Of a stretch of DNA of 10,021 nucleotides, positions 1-5,927 are shown in pieces. Under the pieces are notes generated by a model that did not search any database, was not told the origin of the DNA, and worked only from the letters and a program-made list of their open reading frames with translations. Within the stretch, counting starts at the first letter, position 1. Each line of letters starts with the position of its first letter. This DNA comes from CAYLPT01 sp964385645. Its GTDB lineage: Bacteria; Armatimonadota; Hebobacteria; Hebobacterales; Hebobacteraceae. Location: the NCBI GenBank assembly GCA_964385645.1, contig CAYLPT010000038.1:1-10021 (forward strand). The letters run 5' to 3'. The position numbers and the translations under genes are program-made.

Positions 1-30
1 ACCCCCATGCGGGAGACACAAGGAGGACCC

Positions 31-570
31 ATGCCTGACACCCCTGACGCCCCCGAGCGGGCGAACCAGGAGACCCCACCCCAGGCGCCGGCCGAGCAGC
101 GGGCGCCTCACCCTTCCCCGGCCCAGTCGGCCCAGGAGAAGCAGGAGTTCTACTGGCGCCGTCAGGCCGAGAAGCTCGACAAGGAGCTCGCCGCCCTCCG
201 CGCCCAGCGGGAGGCCGAGCTCGAGCGGCTCTCCCGCGACCGCGACGAGGCCGCCGCCCGCGCCGCCCAGGCCGAGTGGCACGCCCGTCGCCTCTCCCTG
301 ATCGCGGAGGCCGGCCTCTCCCCCGAGCTCGCCCAGCTCGTCCCCGAGGGCGACCCGGAGGCGGTGACCGACTACATCGAGAAGCTGCGGCCCATAGCCG
401 ACCGGCTCGCCCGGCCGGCGCCGCGGGGTCTGACCAACACCAACCCCCCCAACCCGGCCGCTGGTGAGGAGGCCCGCCTCGAGCGCCTCGCCGCCGCGGC
501 CGCCCGGGGAGACCGCCGCGCCCTGCGCGAGTACGCTCACCTTCGCGAGAGGGTGAAGCTCTCCGGCTAG
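31..570 (+). CDS. Phage scaffolding-type protein
   Basis: This is probably the internal scaffold that guides assembly of the capsid shell and leaves or is degraded before DNA packaging. The 179-residue product has a Pro/Ala/Glu-rich, disordered-looking N-terminus (about 1-38). A highly charged helical, coiled-coil-like stretch follows (about 40-90, many Glu, Arg, Ala and Leu). A short conserved-looking segment comes next (LIAEAGLSPELAQLV, about 92-106), and the protein ends in a basic helical tail. Such composition, and a position directly before the major capsid gene, are typical of phage scaffolds of the GP20/DUF4355 kind. The start at 31 is chosen because AAGGAGG lies at 20-26. An in-frame ATG at 7 has no ribosome binding site visible in the window, though the sequence starts too close to judge. 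The assignment rests on composition and position, not on a sharp motif. Confidence 0.72.
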   Translation: MPDTPDAPERANQETPPQAPAEQRAPHPSPAQSAQEKQEFYWRRQAEKLDKELAALRAQREAELERLSRDRDEAAARAAQAEWHARRLSLIAEAGLSPELAQLVPEGDPEAVTDYIEKLRPIADRLARPAPRGLTNTNPPNPAAGEEARLERLAAAAARGDRRALREYAHLRERVKLSG

Positions 571-623
571 CCCCGCACCGCCCGCCGAAGCCAAGGCGGA
601 GGCGGGCAGGCTCCGCCGCGGGG
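571..623 (+). other. Structured intergenic segment before capsid gene
   Basis: The 78-nt gap between the scaffold stop and the capsid start can fold. CCCCGC (571-576) pairs with GCGGGG (618-623). Inside it, two alternative stems compete: GCCCGCC (580-586) with GGCGGGC (601-607), or GGCGGAG (595-601) with CTCCGCC (611-617). No U-run follows, so a classical intrinsic terminator is unlikely. It could be a partial terminator, an mRNA-processing or stability element, or simply GC-rich DNA. It is followed by the strong capsid ribosome binding site AAGGAGGT (636-643). Confidence 0.35.
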
Positions 624-648
624 CGCCGGCAACCCAAGGAGGTGCTCC

Positions 649-1749
649 ATGGCCTTCAACGGCCTGGCGACTTACGACCACTTCGAGGGAATCGGCGAGG
701 ACGTCTCCGACCTCGTCGCCTTCCTCGCCCCCTTCGAGACCCCCCTGCTGGACGTGCTGGGCGCCGCCGACCGCGCCGCCACCAACGTCAAGCACGAGTG
801 GCTCGAGGACACCCTCAACCCCACCACCGACGCCCTCGCCGGCGACGCCCTCGCTGGCGACGAGGTCCTGGAGGTGGCACACGCCGACTACTTCCGCCCT
901 GGCGATGTGATCCAGGTCAACCAGGAGGTGATGCTCGTCACCGCGGTGGTGGACGCCGAGACCATCGGCGTCTCCCGCGGCTACGGCGGCACCGCCCCCG
1001 CCGGCCACGGCGCCGGCGACCTGGTGACCATCATCAGCAACGCCGCCCTCGAGGGCGAGGAGACCGACGAGGACCGCACCACCCGGCAGGTGCGCAAGCA
1101 CAACTACTGCCAGATCATCAAGGTGGGCGTCAAGATCTCCGGCACCGCCCAGGCGGTGGGCTGGCTGACCACCGGCGACAAGCTCGCCGACGCCAAGGTC
1201 ATGCGCCTGCGGGAGGTGCTGCGCGACCTCGAGAAGACCATCCTGCTGGGGCGCACCGACGTCGCCACCATCGGCTCCGACACCGCCCGGCGCACCATGG
1301 CCGGCATCGTGTGCTCGCTGGCCACCAACGTCATGAGCTGCGCCACCCTCACCGAGGAGGCGCTCGGCGACCTGCTCCAGATGTGCTACAACCAGGGCAG
1401 CCGGGACGTGGACCTCATTGTCGCCCCACCCAAGCAGAAGCGCATCATCTCCGGGTGGAACTCCAGCCGCATCCACGTCTCCAATGAGGCCAACGCCTAC
1501 CGCAACGTGGTCGAGGTCTACGAGAGCGACTTCGGCTCTCAGCGGGTCGTCATGAACCGCTGGCTGCCCGAGGACATGCTCCTCGTGCTCGACTCCAGCC
1601 GCCTCAAGGTCGTCCCCCTCCAGGGCCGCTCCTTCCAGTACCAGGAGCTCGCCAAGGGCGGCGACTACGTGCGGGGCCAGATCGTGGGCGAGTACACCCT
1701 CGAGCTGCGCAACGAGAACGCCCACGGGCTCATGCACGGCCTCCAGTAG
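649..1749 (+). CDS. Major capsid protein, SU10/DUF5309 family (HK97-like fold)
   Basis: This is the main shell protein of the phage head, 366 residues long. The N-terminal part carries the family pattern of a Pro-containing helix (FETPLLDVLG, about 28-37) followed by the HEWLEDTLNP segment (about 49-58). Residues of about 62-130 form an inserted small beta-domain with the pattern GDVIQVNQEVMLVT, then SRGYGGT, then GDLVTI, ending in an EGEE-type acidic linker. After it comes the region TRQVRKHNYCQIIKVGVKIS (from about 145), typical of DUF5309 proteins. The rest supplies the peripheral and axial domains. The start is supported by AAGGAGGT at 636-643. The gene lies just after the scaffold gene, as expected. 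One oddity is a 15-bp tandem duplication at 829-858. The call comes from recognised sequence patterns; no profile search was run. Confidence 0.88.
   Translation: MAFNGLATYDHFEGIGEDVSDLVAFLAPFETPLLDVLGAADRAATNVKHEWLEDTLNPTTDALAGDALAGDEVLEVAHADYFRPGDVIQVNQEVMLVTAVVDAETIGVSRGYGGTAPAGHGAGDLVTIISNAALEGEETDEDRTTRQVRKHNYCQIIKVGVKISGTAQAVGWLTTGDKLADAKVMRLREVLRDLEKTILLGRTDVATIGSDTARRTMAGIVCSLATNVMSCATLTEEALGDLLQMCYNQGSRDVDLIVAPPKQKRIISGWNSSRIHVSNEANAYRNVVEVYESDFGSQRVVMNRWLPEDMLLVLDSSRLKVVPLQGRSFQYQELAKGGDYVRGQIVGEYTLELRNENAHGLMHGLQ
829..858 (+). repeat. 15-bp tandem duplication within capsid gene
   Basis: GACGCCCTCGCCGGC (829-843) is followed directly by GACGCCCTCGCTGGC (844-858), differing at one position. 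It encodes the repeated peptide DALAG-DALAG at about residues 61-70, just before the inserted beta-domain, which looks like a surface loop or linker. Confidence 0.9.
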
Positions 1750-1770
1750 CGTCCCGCCTCCTCCCCGCCC

Positions 1771-1797
1771 GTCTTCCCCCTCCCTCTGGGGGAAGAC
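1771..1797 (+). terminator. Perfect 10-bp hairpin downstream of capsid gene
   Basis: GTCTTCCCCC (1771-1780) and GGGGGAAGAC (1788-1797) form a perfect 10-bp stem with a 7-nt loop, beginning 21 nt after the capsid stop codon. No U-run follows, so it is not a textbook intrinsic terminator. Strong hairpins at this place often cap or attenuate the highly expressed capsid transcript. A role in transcription termination or mRNA 3'-end protection is inferred. Confidence 0.6.
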
Positions 1798-1801
1798 ACC
1801 G

Positions 1802-1839
1802 CGACGGGCCCGCCCCATCCCGCCTGGGCGGGCCCGTCG
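1802..1839 (+). terminator. Perfect 14-bp GC-rich hairpin, second of a tandem pair
   Basis: CGACGGGCCCGCCC (1802-1815) pairs with GGGCGGGCCCGTCG (1826-1839) around a 10-nt loop. It starts only 4 nt after the first hairpin. The two stems do not share sequence, so they are not a simple duplication. The sequence that follows is GC-rich with no T-run. The pair separates the head genes from the glycosyltransferase gene and is the best candidate in the window for a transcript boundary or attenuator. Confidence 0.65.
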
Positions 1840-1880
1840 GCTCCTCCGGGGGGGGCGGCCGCGAACCCGCGCACATACAT

Positions 1881-1947
1881 CGGCCCCGGGGCCGGCCCAG
1901 CGCACGCAAAGGCGCCGCACCCTCGGCGCCGGCGCCCCGGCCCCGGG
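1881..1947 (+). repeat. Palindrome-rich leader before glycosyltransferase
   Basis: The stretch contains the perfect 14-bp palindrome CGGCCCCGGGGCCG (1881-1894). It also has a 7-bp stem, GGCGCCG (1911-1917) with CGGCGCC (1924-1930), with a 6-nt loop. CGGCCCCGGG recurs at 1938-1947 after its first copy at 1881-1890, and GGCGCC occurs three times (1911, 1925, 1931). No convincing -10/-35 promoter pair is visible. It may form leader RNA structure upstream of the glycosyltransferase ribosome binding site, or a protein-binding region. Confidence 0.4.
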
Positions 1948-1958
1948 CCGCCATCAGG

Positions 1959-1969
1959 AGGAGGTGATC
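1959..1969 (+). promoter_or_regulatory. Extended Shine-Dalgarno deciding a GTG start
   Basis: AGGAGGTGATC is an 11-nt match to the complement of the conserved 16S rRNA 3' end and abuts a GTG codon at 1970. The GGAGG core ends 5 nt before that GTG. An in-frame GTG at 1964 lies inside this sequence and is therefore the less likely start. Confidence 0.75.
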
Positions 1970-4030
1970 GTGGACATCGTCATCTACACCGAGGGCCTGC
2001 CCTTCGACGGCCGGACCCCTTTCCAGCGCTCGCTCGGCGGCTCCGAGAGCGCGGTGGTCTTCGCCGCCCGCGAGCTCGCCCGCCGTGGCCACCGGGTGCG
2101 GGTGTACTGCCGGTGTGAGCGCCCGGGGGAGTACGAGGGCGTGCGCTATCACGACCTGCCCGACTTCCCGGCCTTCGCCGCCTCCGGCCGCTGCGACGTG
2201 TTCCTGTGCTGCCGACACCTGCGCGGCCTCGCCGCCCCCGTGCGCGCCAAGGCCCACCTCCTCTGGTGCCACGATCTCCTGCCCCGGGAGGCCGCCCGAC
2301 AGCTCCAGTCGCTCATGTACAAGGTGGACCGGCTGCTGGTGCTGTCCAAGTTCCACCAGGAGCGCCTCCAGCGCCAACTGAGGCTCCCCGAGGACCGCTA
2401 CCTCGTCACCCGCAACGGCGTGGACCTCGCCCTCGTGGAGGAGGCGACCGCGGGCATCCCCCGCGACCCCAGCCGCCTCCTCTACATCAGCCGCCCCGAG
2501 CGCGGGCTCGACGTTCTCCTCACCCTGTGGCCCGACCTCAAGCGCCGCCGCCGTGACCTCACCCTCCGCATCTCCCACTACGCCAACCCGGCCGCCGACG
2601 CGCAGATGTCAGACTACCTGGCGACTCTCCGCAGAACGGCCGAGCAACTGCCTGGTGTCACGCTGCTCGATCCCCTCAACAAGCGCGACCTCTACCGGGA
2701 GCTGGCCGGCGCCGCGCTCCTCCTCTACCCGGCCACCTTCCCCGAGGTGAGCTGCATCAGCGCCCTGGAGGCGGCCGCCTGCGGGACTCCCGCGGTCGCC
2801 TCCCGCTACGCCGCCCTCCCGGAGACCATCGCCGATGGCGACGCGGGACTGCTGGTCCCCGGCGACCCGCGCACGGAGGAGTACCAACGCCAATTCGTCG
2901 AGGCCGCCCTGGGGCTGCTCCGCGACCGCGAGCGCTGGACGACGATGAGCGCGGCCGCCCGCCGCCGCGCCGAGGAGCGCCACCAGTGGCGGGACATCGT
3001 CGGCGAGTGGGAGCGGCTCTTCGCCGAGCTGGTCGCCCGCCCCGGCGCGGGCGAGCGGCAGACGGTCTCGGTGTGCATGATCGTGAAGGATGCCCAGGGC
3101 GCCCTCTACCGGTGCCTCGACAGCGTGAAACCCATCGCCGACGAGCTCATCATCTGTGATACCGGCTCCACCGACCGCACCCGCGAGATCGCCCGCGAGT
3201 ACACCGACCAGGTGTATGAGATTCCGTGGGAGGATGACTTCGCCGCCGCCCGCAACCACAGCCTCGCCCACGCCACCAAGGACTGGGTGCTCTGGATAGA
3301 CGCCGACGAGTACCTGCTCGGCACAGAGAACCTCCCCAAGTACCTGCGGGACAACATGTACGCCGGCTACGTGATCCGGCAGCACCACCACGCGATAGAC
3401 GCGCAGCTGAGGGCCGACGCGCCGGTGCGGCTGTTCCGCCGGGGGCGGGGGATCCGCTTCTGGGGCTGTGTCCACGAGCACCCCGAGACCGCGCTGAACG
3501 AGGGCGTCAAGCCCGCGGTCGCGCTCGGCGATGTGCACATCATCCACGACGGCTATGTGACCGAGGACATCCGCCGGCGGCGCTTCCTGCGCAACCTGCC
3601 CCTGCTGCTCAAGGACCGCCAGCGCAACCCCGAGCGCCGCCTCGGGCTGGTGTTCCTCGCCCGCGACTACCTGCACCTGGCCCGCTACGAGCTCGAGCGC
3701 ACCCGGGGGCAGATGACCGAGCGCGCCCGCGGCTACCTGGAGCGCGCCGTCGCCATCCACCGGGAGCACTTCCGGTCCCCCGACGATCCGCTGTACGGGT
3801 ACAGCGCGCCGCTGTATGAGTCCGCGCTCGAGCTGCTGGGGGCGGGCTTCGACCTGGGCTACTTCCTGGGCGTGAGCGGGGAGCGCATGCCCGAGGGCTC
3901 ACCCCAGCCGGTGCGCCGCCGCCGCTTCCTCGACCCCGCCGAGGCCCAGGACTTCCTCGCCCGCGAGCTCGGCCGGCTGCTCACCGAAGCGGGGGAGGAG
4001 GACGAGGTGCCGTTCGACCAGCCCACCTAG
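1970..4030 (+). CDS. Bifunctional glycosyltransferase (GT4 GT-B domain fused to GT2 GT-A domain)
   Basis: This 686-residue protein carries two sugar-transfer modules. The first (about 1-355) is GT4-like: a GGSESAV donor/acceptor loop near the N-terminus, HDLL (101-104), SKF (126-128), NGVD (149-152), SRPERG (174-179) and the family EX7E motif E259...E267 in FPEVSCISALE. The second (about 366-540) is GT2-like: VSVCMIV at 366, DTGSTD (397-402), AARN ending at N429, the metal-binding DAD (444-446) and a GCVHEH element (W498 just before it). These resemble SunS-type and other TPR-linked GT2 enzymes. The C-terminus (about 540-640) is helical and TPR-like. Both catalytic motif sets look intact. The gene interrupts the usual capsid-connector order and follows two strong hairpins, so it looks like an acquired accessory gene. 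Donor sugar and target (capsid, tail or host surface) cannot be read from the sequence. The GTG start is set by the extended Shine-Dalgarno at 1959-1969. Confidence 0.87.
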   Translation: MDIVIYTEGLPFDGRTPFQRSLGGSESAVVFAARELARRGHRVRVYCRCERPGEYEGVRYHDLPDFPAFAASGRCDVFLCCRHLRGLAAPVRAKAHLLWCHDLLPREAARQLQSLMYKVDRLLVLSKFHQERLQRQLRLPEDRYLVTRNGVDLALVEEATAGIPRDPSRLLYISRPERGLDVLLTLWPDLKRRRRDLTLRISHYANPAADAQMSDYLATLRRTAEQLPGVTLLDPLNKRDLYRELAGAALLLYPATFPEVSCISALEAAACGTPAVASRYAALPETIADGDAGLLVPGDPRTEEYQRQFVEAALGLLRDRERWTTMSAAARRRAEERHQWRDIVGEWERLFAELVARPGAGERQTVSVCMIVKDAQGALYRCLDSVKPIADELIICDTGSTDRTREIAREYTDQVYEIPWEDDFAAARNHSLAHATKDWVLWIDADEYLLGTENLPKYLRDNMYAGYVIRQHHHAIDAQLRADAPVRLFRRGRGIRFWGCVHEHPETALNEGVKPAVALGDVHIIHDGYVTEDIRRRRFLRNLPLLLKDRQRNPERRLGLVFLARDYLHLARYELERTRGQMTERARGYLERAVAIHREHFRSPDDPLYGYSAPLYESALELLGAGFDLGYFLGVSGERMPEGSPQPVRRRRFLDPAEAQDFLARELGRLLTEAGEEDEVPFDQPT

Positions 4031-4039
4031 GAGCCCACC

Positions 4040-4402
4040 ATGCCCTACTCCACCCCCGATGACGTCCGCCTCCGGGCGGTCGGCCTGACCGAGGCCGTCG
4101 TACCCGACGTGTCCTCGACCGGCCTCAACCTCACCACCTGCATCGCCGAGGCCGACGCCGAGATTGACGAGGCCGCCCGCGCCGGCGGCCACCAGGTCCC
4201 CTTCGCCCCGGCGCCTGAGCGAATCGCCCATCTGTCCGCGATCGGCGCCCTCGCTCGCGTCCTGCGCGCCCTCCAGCTTGGCAACCAGCCCGCCCCCGCC
4301 CCAGAGCCCTACCGCGCCGAGTTCGACGCCGGCCTCCAGCTGCTGCGCCGCGGCGCCACCCTCGACTCCCTCTCCCGCCTCGACCAGACCCCCAACCGGT
4401 AG
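4040..4402 (+). CDS. Head-tail connector/adaptor, DUF1320 or gp6-like
   Basis: This is a 120-residue protein with the pattern of phage head-tail connectors. It opens with a YSTPDDVRLRAVGL start, then a helix ending CIAEADAEIDEAARAGGHQVP (about 34-54). A helical segment follows (about 60-82, SAIGALARVLRALQL), then a basic C-terminal helix. The paired features of an aspartate-rich 'AEIDEA' helix and a following 'VPF' loop are typical of DUF1320/Mu gp36-like and gp6-like adaptors, which form a ring below the portal. The start has TAGGAG (4028-4033) six bases upstream, and the SD overlaps the glycosyltransferase stop codon, suggesting translational coupling. The family is inferred from pattern and position; no search was run. 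Confidence 0.65.
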   Translation: MPYSTPDDVRLRAVGLTEAVVPDVSSTGLNLTTCIAEADAEIDEAARAGGHQVPFAPAPERIAHLSAIGALARVLRALQLGNQPAPAPEPYRAEFDAGLQLLRRGATLDSLSRLDQTPNR

Positions 4403-4422
4403 GGCAGGCTCCCAGCCTGCCC
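4402..4422 (+). terminator. 9-bp hairpin at the connector stop codon
   Basis: GGGCAGGCT (4402-4410) and AGCCTGCCC (4414-4422) form a perfect 9-bp stem with a 3-nt loop. It begins at the last base of the connector stop codon. No T-run follows, so full termination is doubtful; an attenuator or processing element is possible. The 11-mer GGGCAGGCTCC at its left arm also occurs at 604-614, downstream of the scaffold gene. The remaining gap to 4483 holds only GC-rich sequence and the next ribosome binding site. Confidence 0.45.
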
Positions 4423-4483
4423 CGCGCCGACATGCGCGCCGCAAGACGCGGCGGCGGGCCGATGGAGCGTGCAGGAGGTAACG

Positions 4484-4936
4484 ATGCCTCATCCCGAGTC
4501 AACCCGCTTCCTCCCCATCCGGGAAGCGATCGTCGGCGTGCTCGCCAGCGCGCCCCAGCTTCAGAGCATCGCCGCCATTGTGCGCGATCGCGATCTGCTG
4601 GCCCGCCTGCCGGCCAGCCGCCACCCCGCCCTCGGCGTGTTCTTCGCCGACACCGCCGGCCTCGAGCGTCCCCGCTGGGCCGGCAACCGCCGCGACCACC
4701 TCTACCAGCTCGAGGTGCACATCGCGGTGCGCGCCCTGGAGAGCGCCCAGGCCAGCGAGGACCTGCTCTTCGCTTACGTGGAGGCGGTCCAGGACGCGCT
4801 GCGGCAGGCGCCCACCCTCGGCGGCCTGGTCCGCTGCATGACGGCCACCTTGCTGCGGCGCGTCCGCCGGAAGGTGGAGTCCTACTGGCACTCGCAGGCC
4901 GTGCTGCTGGTCGCCTGCGAGCAGCGCACCCCCTAA
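4484..4936 (+). CDS. Probable tail terminator/completion (minor tail) protein
   Basis: This 150-residue protein lies in the slot between head-tail connector and tube, where siphophages encode the tail terminator or completion protein that caps the tube and joins it to the head. Its middle alternates beta and alpha elements (LYQLEVHIAVRA about 77-88, then a long helix EDLLFAYVEAVQDALR about 95-110). A LGGLV segment follows, and a final beta-strand (QAVLLVACEQ) closes the fold. This order matches the general plan of tail terminator proteins. The start at 4484 is set by AGGAGGT (4473-4479); an upstream in-frame GTG at 4469 overlaps that SD and is rejected. No sharp family motif is present, so a head-closure role cannot be excluded. 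Confidence 0.55.
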   Translation: MPHPESTRFLPIREAIVGVLASAPQLQSIAAIVRDRDLLARLPASRHPALGVFFADTAGLERPRWAGNRRDHLYQLEVHIAVRALESAQASEDLLFAYVEAVQDALRQAPTLGGLVRCMTATLLRRVRRKVESYWHSQAVLLVACEQRTP

Positions 4937-4947
4937 GGAGGTTCACT

Positions 4948-5913
4948 ATGTCGGCCCGCATCGGCCTGCTTGGCTCCGTCGGGCTCGCCCTCGAGTCCAC
5001 CTGGGGCCAGCCCGCCGACCCCACCACCTACCTGGAGGTCACTCACGCCGACCTCCGCCCCGTCATCCACTACGAGGTCCCCGCCGCCGTCCGCGCCACC
5101 CGCGCCCGCCGGCGCGCCCGCCGCGGGCCCATGGTGTGCGCCGGCGCCTTGAGCTTCGACGCCTGCGCGGGCGCCCTCCGCGAGGTCCTCGCCGCCACCT
5201 TCGGCACGGCCACCACCACCTTGGTCGCCTCCGGCCCCGCGGGCGCGGTCTACCAGCACACCTTCACCCGCTGCGACACCGCCTTCCTCCCCTCCCTCAC
5301 CGTCGAGCAGAACCTGGGCGGGCTCACCAGCCGCCGCGTCTGCGGCGTGCGCGTCAACCAGCTCACCCTGTCGCTCGCCCCAGGGCGCACCCTCGTCGCC
5401 GACCTCGACTGTCGGGGCCGCGAGGAGACGCTCGTACCCCCTACGACAGCCTCCTATGCCACCGATGAACCGCTCGCCTACAGCGGATTCACCGCCCAGG
5501 TCGGCGGCGCAGAGAGCCTCGAGGTCGAGGAGTTCCTGCTGCGGCTCGGCAACAACCTGGTGGACGACCTCTGGACCGCGGGCGCGGCCGGCAAGCTCGG
5601 CGCGCTCCCCGCCGGGGCGTTCTCGGTGGGGGGCCGGATGGCGATGAGCTTCGCCTCCACCGCCGCGCACGAGACCTTCGTCTCCGGCCACCCCACCAGC
5701 CTCCGCTTCCGGCTCTCCGGCGCGAGCGTGGTCGGCACCTGGGGCTATGGGCTCGAGCTCGAGCTGCCCCAGGTGCGCTACTTCTCCGCCGCCGCCCCCT
5801 TGGCGCCCGGCCGGCTGGTGTACGACATCGGCTTCGAGGCCCTGCTGGACACCGCGCAGTCGCCGCCCCTCGACGCCCGCTGCGTGCTCTGGAACACCTC
5901 GCCCGCCCCGTGA
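4948..5913 (+). CDS. Tail tube protein (major tail protein, Phage_tube_2-like)
   Basis: This 321-residue protein stacks as rings to form the non-contractile tail tube. The N-terminus GLLGSVGLALESTWGQPADP (6-25) is the family pattern of a beta-strand with a conserved Glu and Gly, followed by a YLEVTHADL element. Further landmarks are a basic patch RARRRARRG (about 52-60), the GALSFD strand, a YQHTFT element (about 103-108), and the PSLTVEQNLGG stretch (about 115-125) seen in many tube proteins. The second half repeats a similar beta-rich plan (SLEVEEFLLRLGNNLVDD, about 190-207), suggesting two related beta-barrel halves. The start has TAAGGAGGT at 4934-4942, overlapping the upstream stop codon and implying coupling. 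The reading frame stays open upstream to 4432, but that part overlaps the previous gene and lacks its own signal. Confidence 0.82.
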   Translation: MSARIGLLGSVGLALESTWGQPADPTTYLEVTHADLRPVIHYEVPAAVRATRARRRARRGPMVCAGALSFDACAGALREVLAATFGTATTTLVASGPAGAVYQHTFTRCDTAFLPSLTVEQNLGGLTSRRVCGVRVNQLTLSLAPGRTLVADLDCRGREETLVPPTTASYATDEPLAYSGFTAQVGGAESLEVEEFLLRLGNNLVDDLWTAGAAGKLGALPAGAFSVGGRMAMSFASTAAHETFVSGHPTSLRFRLSGASVVGTWGYGLELELPQVRYFSAAAPLAPGRLVYDIGFEALLDTAQSPPLDARCVLWNTSPAP

Positions 5914-5927
5914 TGGAGGAGTCAGGA

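Noticed and set aside
642..1487. Arg/His/Pro-rich + frame overlapping the capsid gene
   Set aside because: The translation is low-complexity, as expected from an out-of-phase reading of GC-rich DNA, and the capsid frame has clear family patterns.
1863..1970. Promoter for the glycosyltransferase gene
   Set aside because: A weak CATACAT at 1873-1879 resembles a -10 box, but no -35 element stands at the right distance, so no promoter is claimed.
3065..3560. Different base composition of the GT2 half as a sign of separate origin
   Set aside because: By eye it has a few more A/T-ending codons (tat, gat, ata), but the share is only slightly higher than in the GT4 half and within normal variation.
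2609..3769. Long antisense open frame of 386 codons opposite the glycosyltransferase
   Set aside because: It mirrors the sense codon pattern of very GC-rich DNA, where stop codons are rare. It has Ala/Gly/Val/Glu-rich low-complexity content and no domain pattern, and it lies opposite a gene with clear catalytic motifs.
4432..4947. Upstream extension of the tail tube frame
   Set aside because: It is open only through lack of stops. It is Arg/Pro-rich, overlaps the 4484-4936 gene, and a strong ribosome binding site marks the tube start at 4948.
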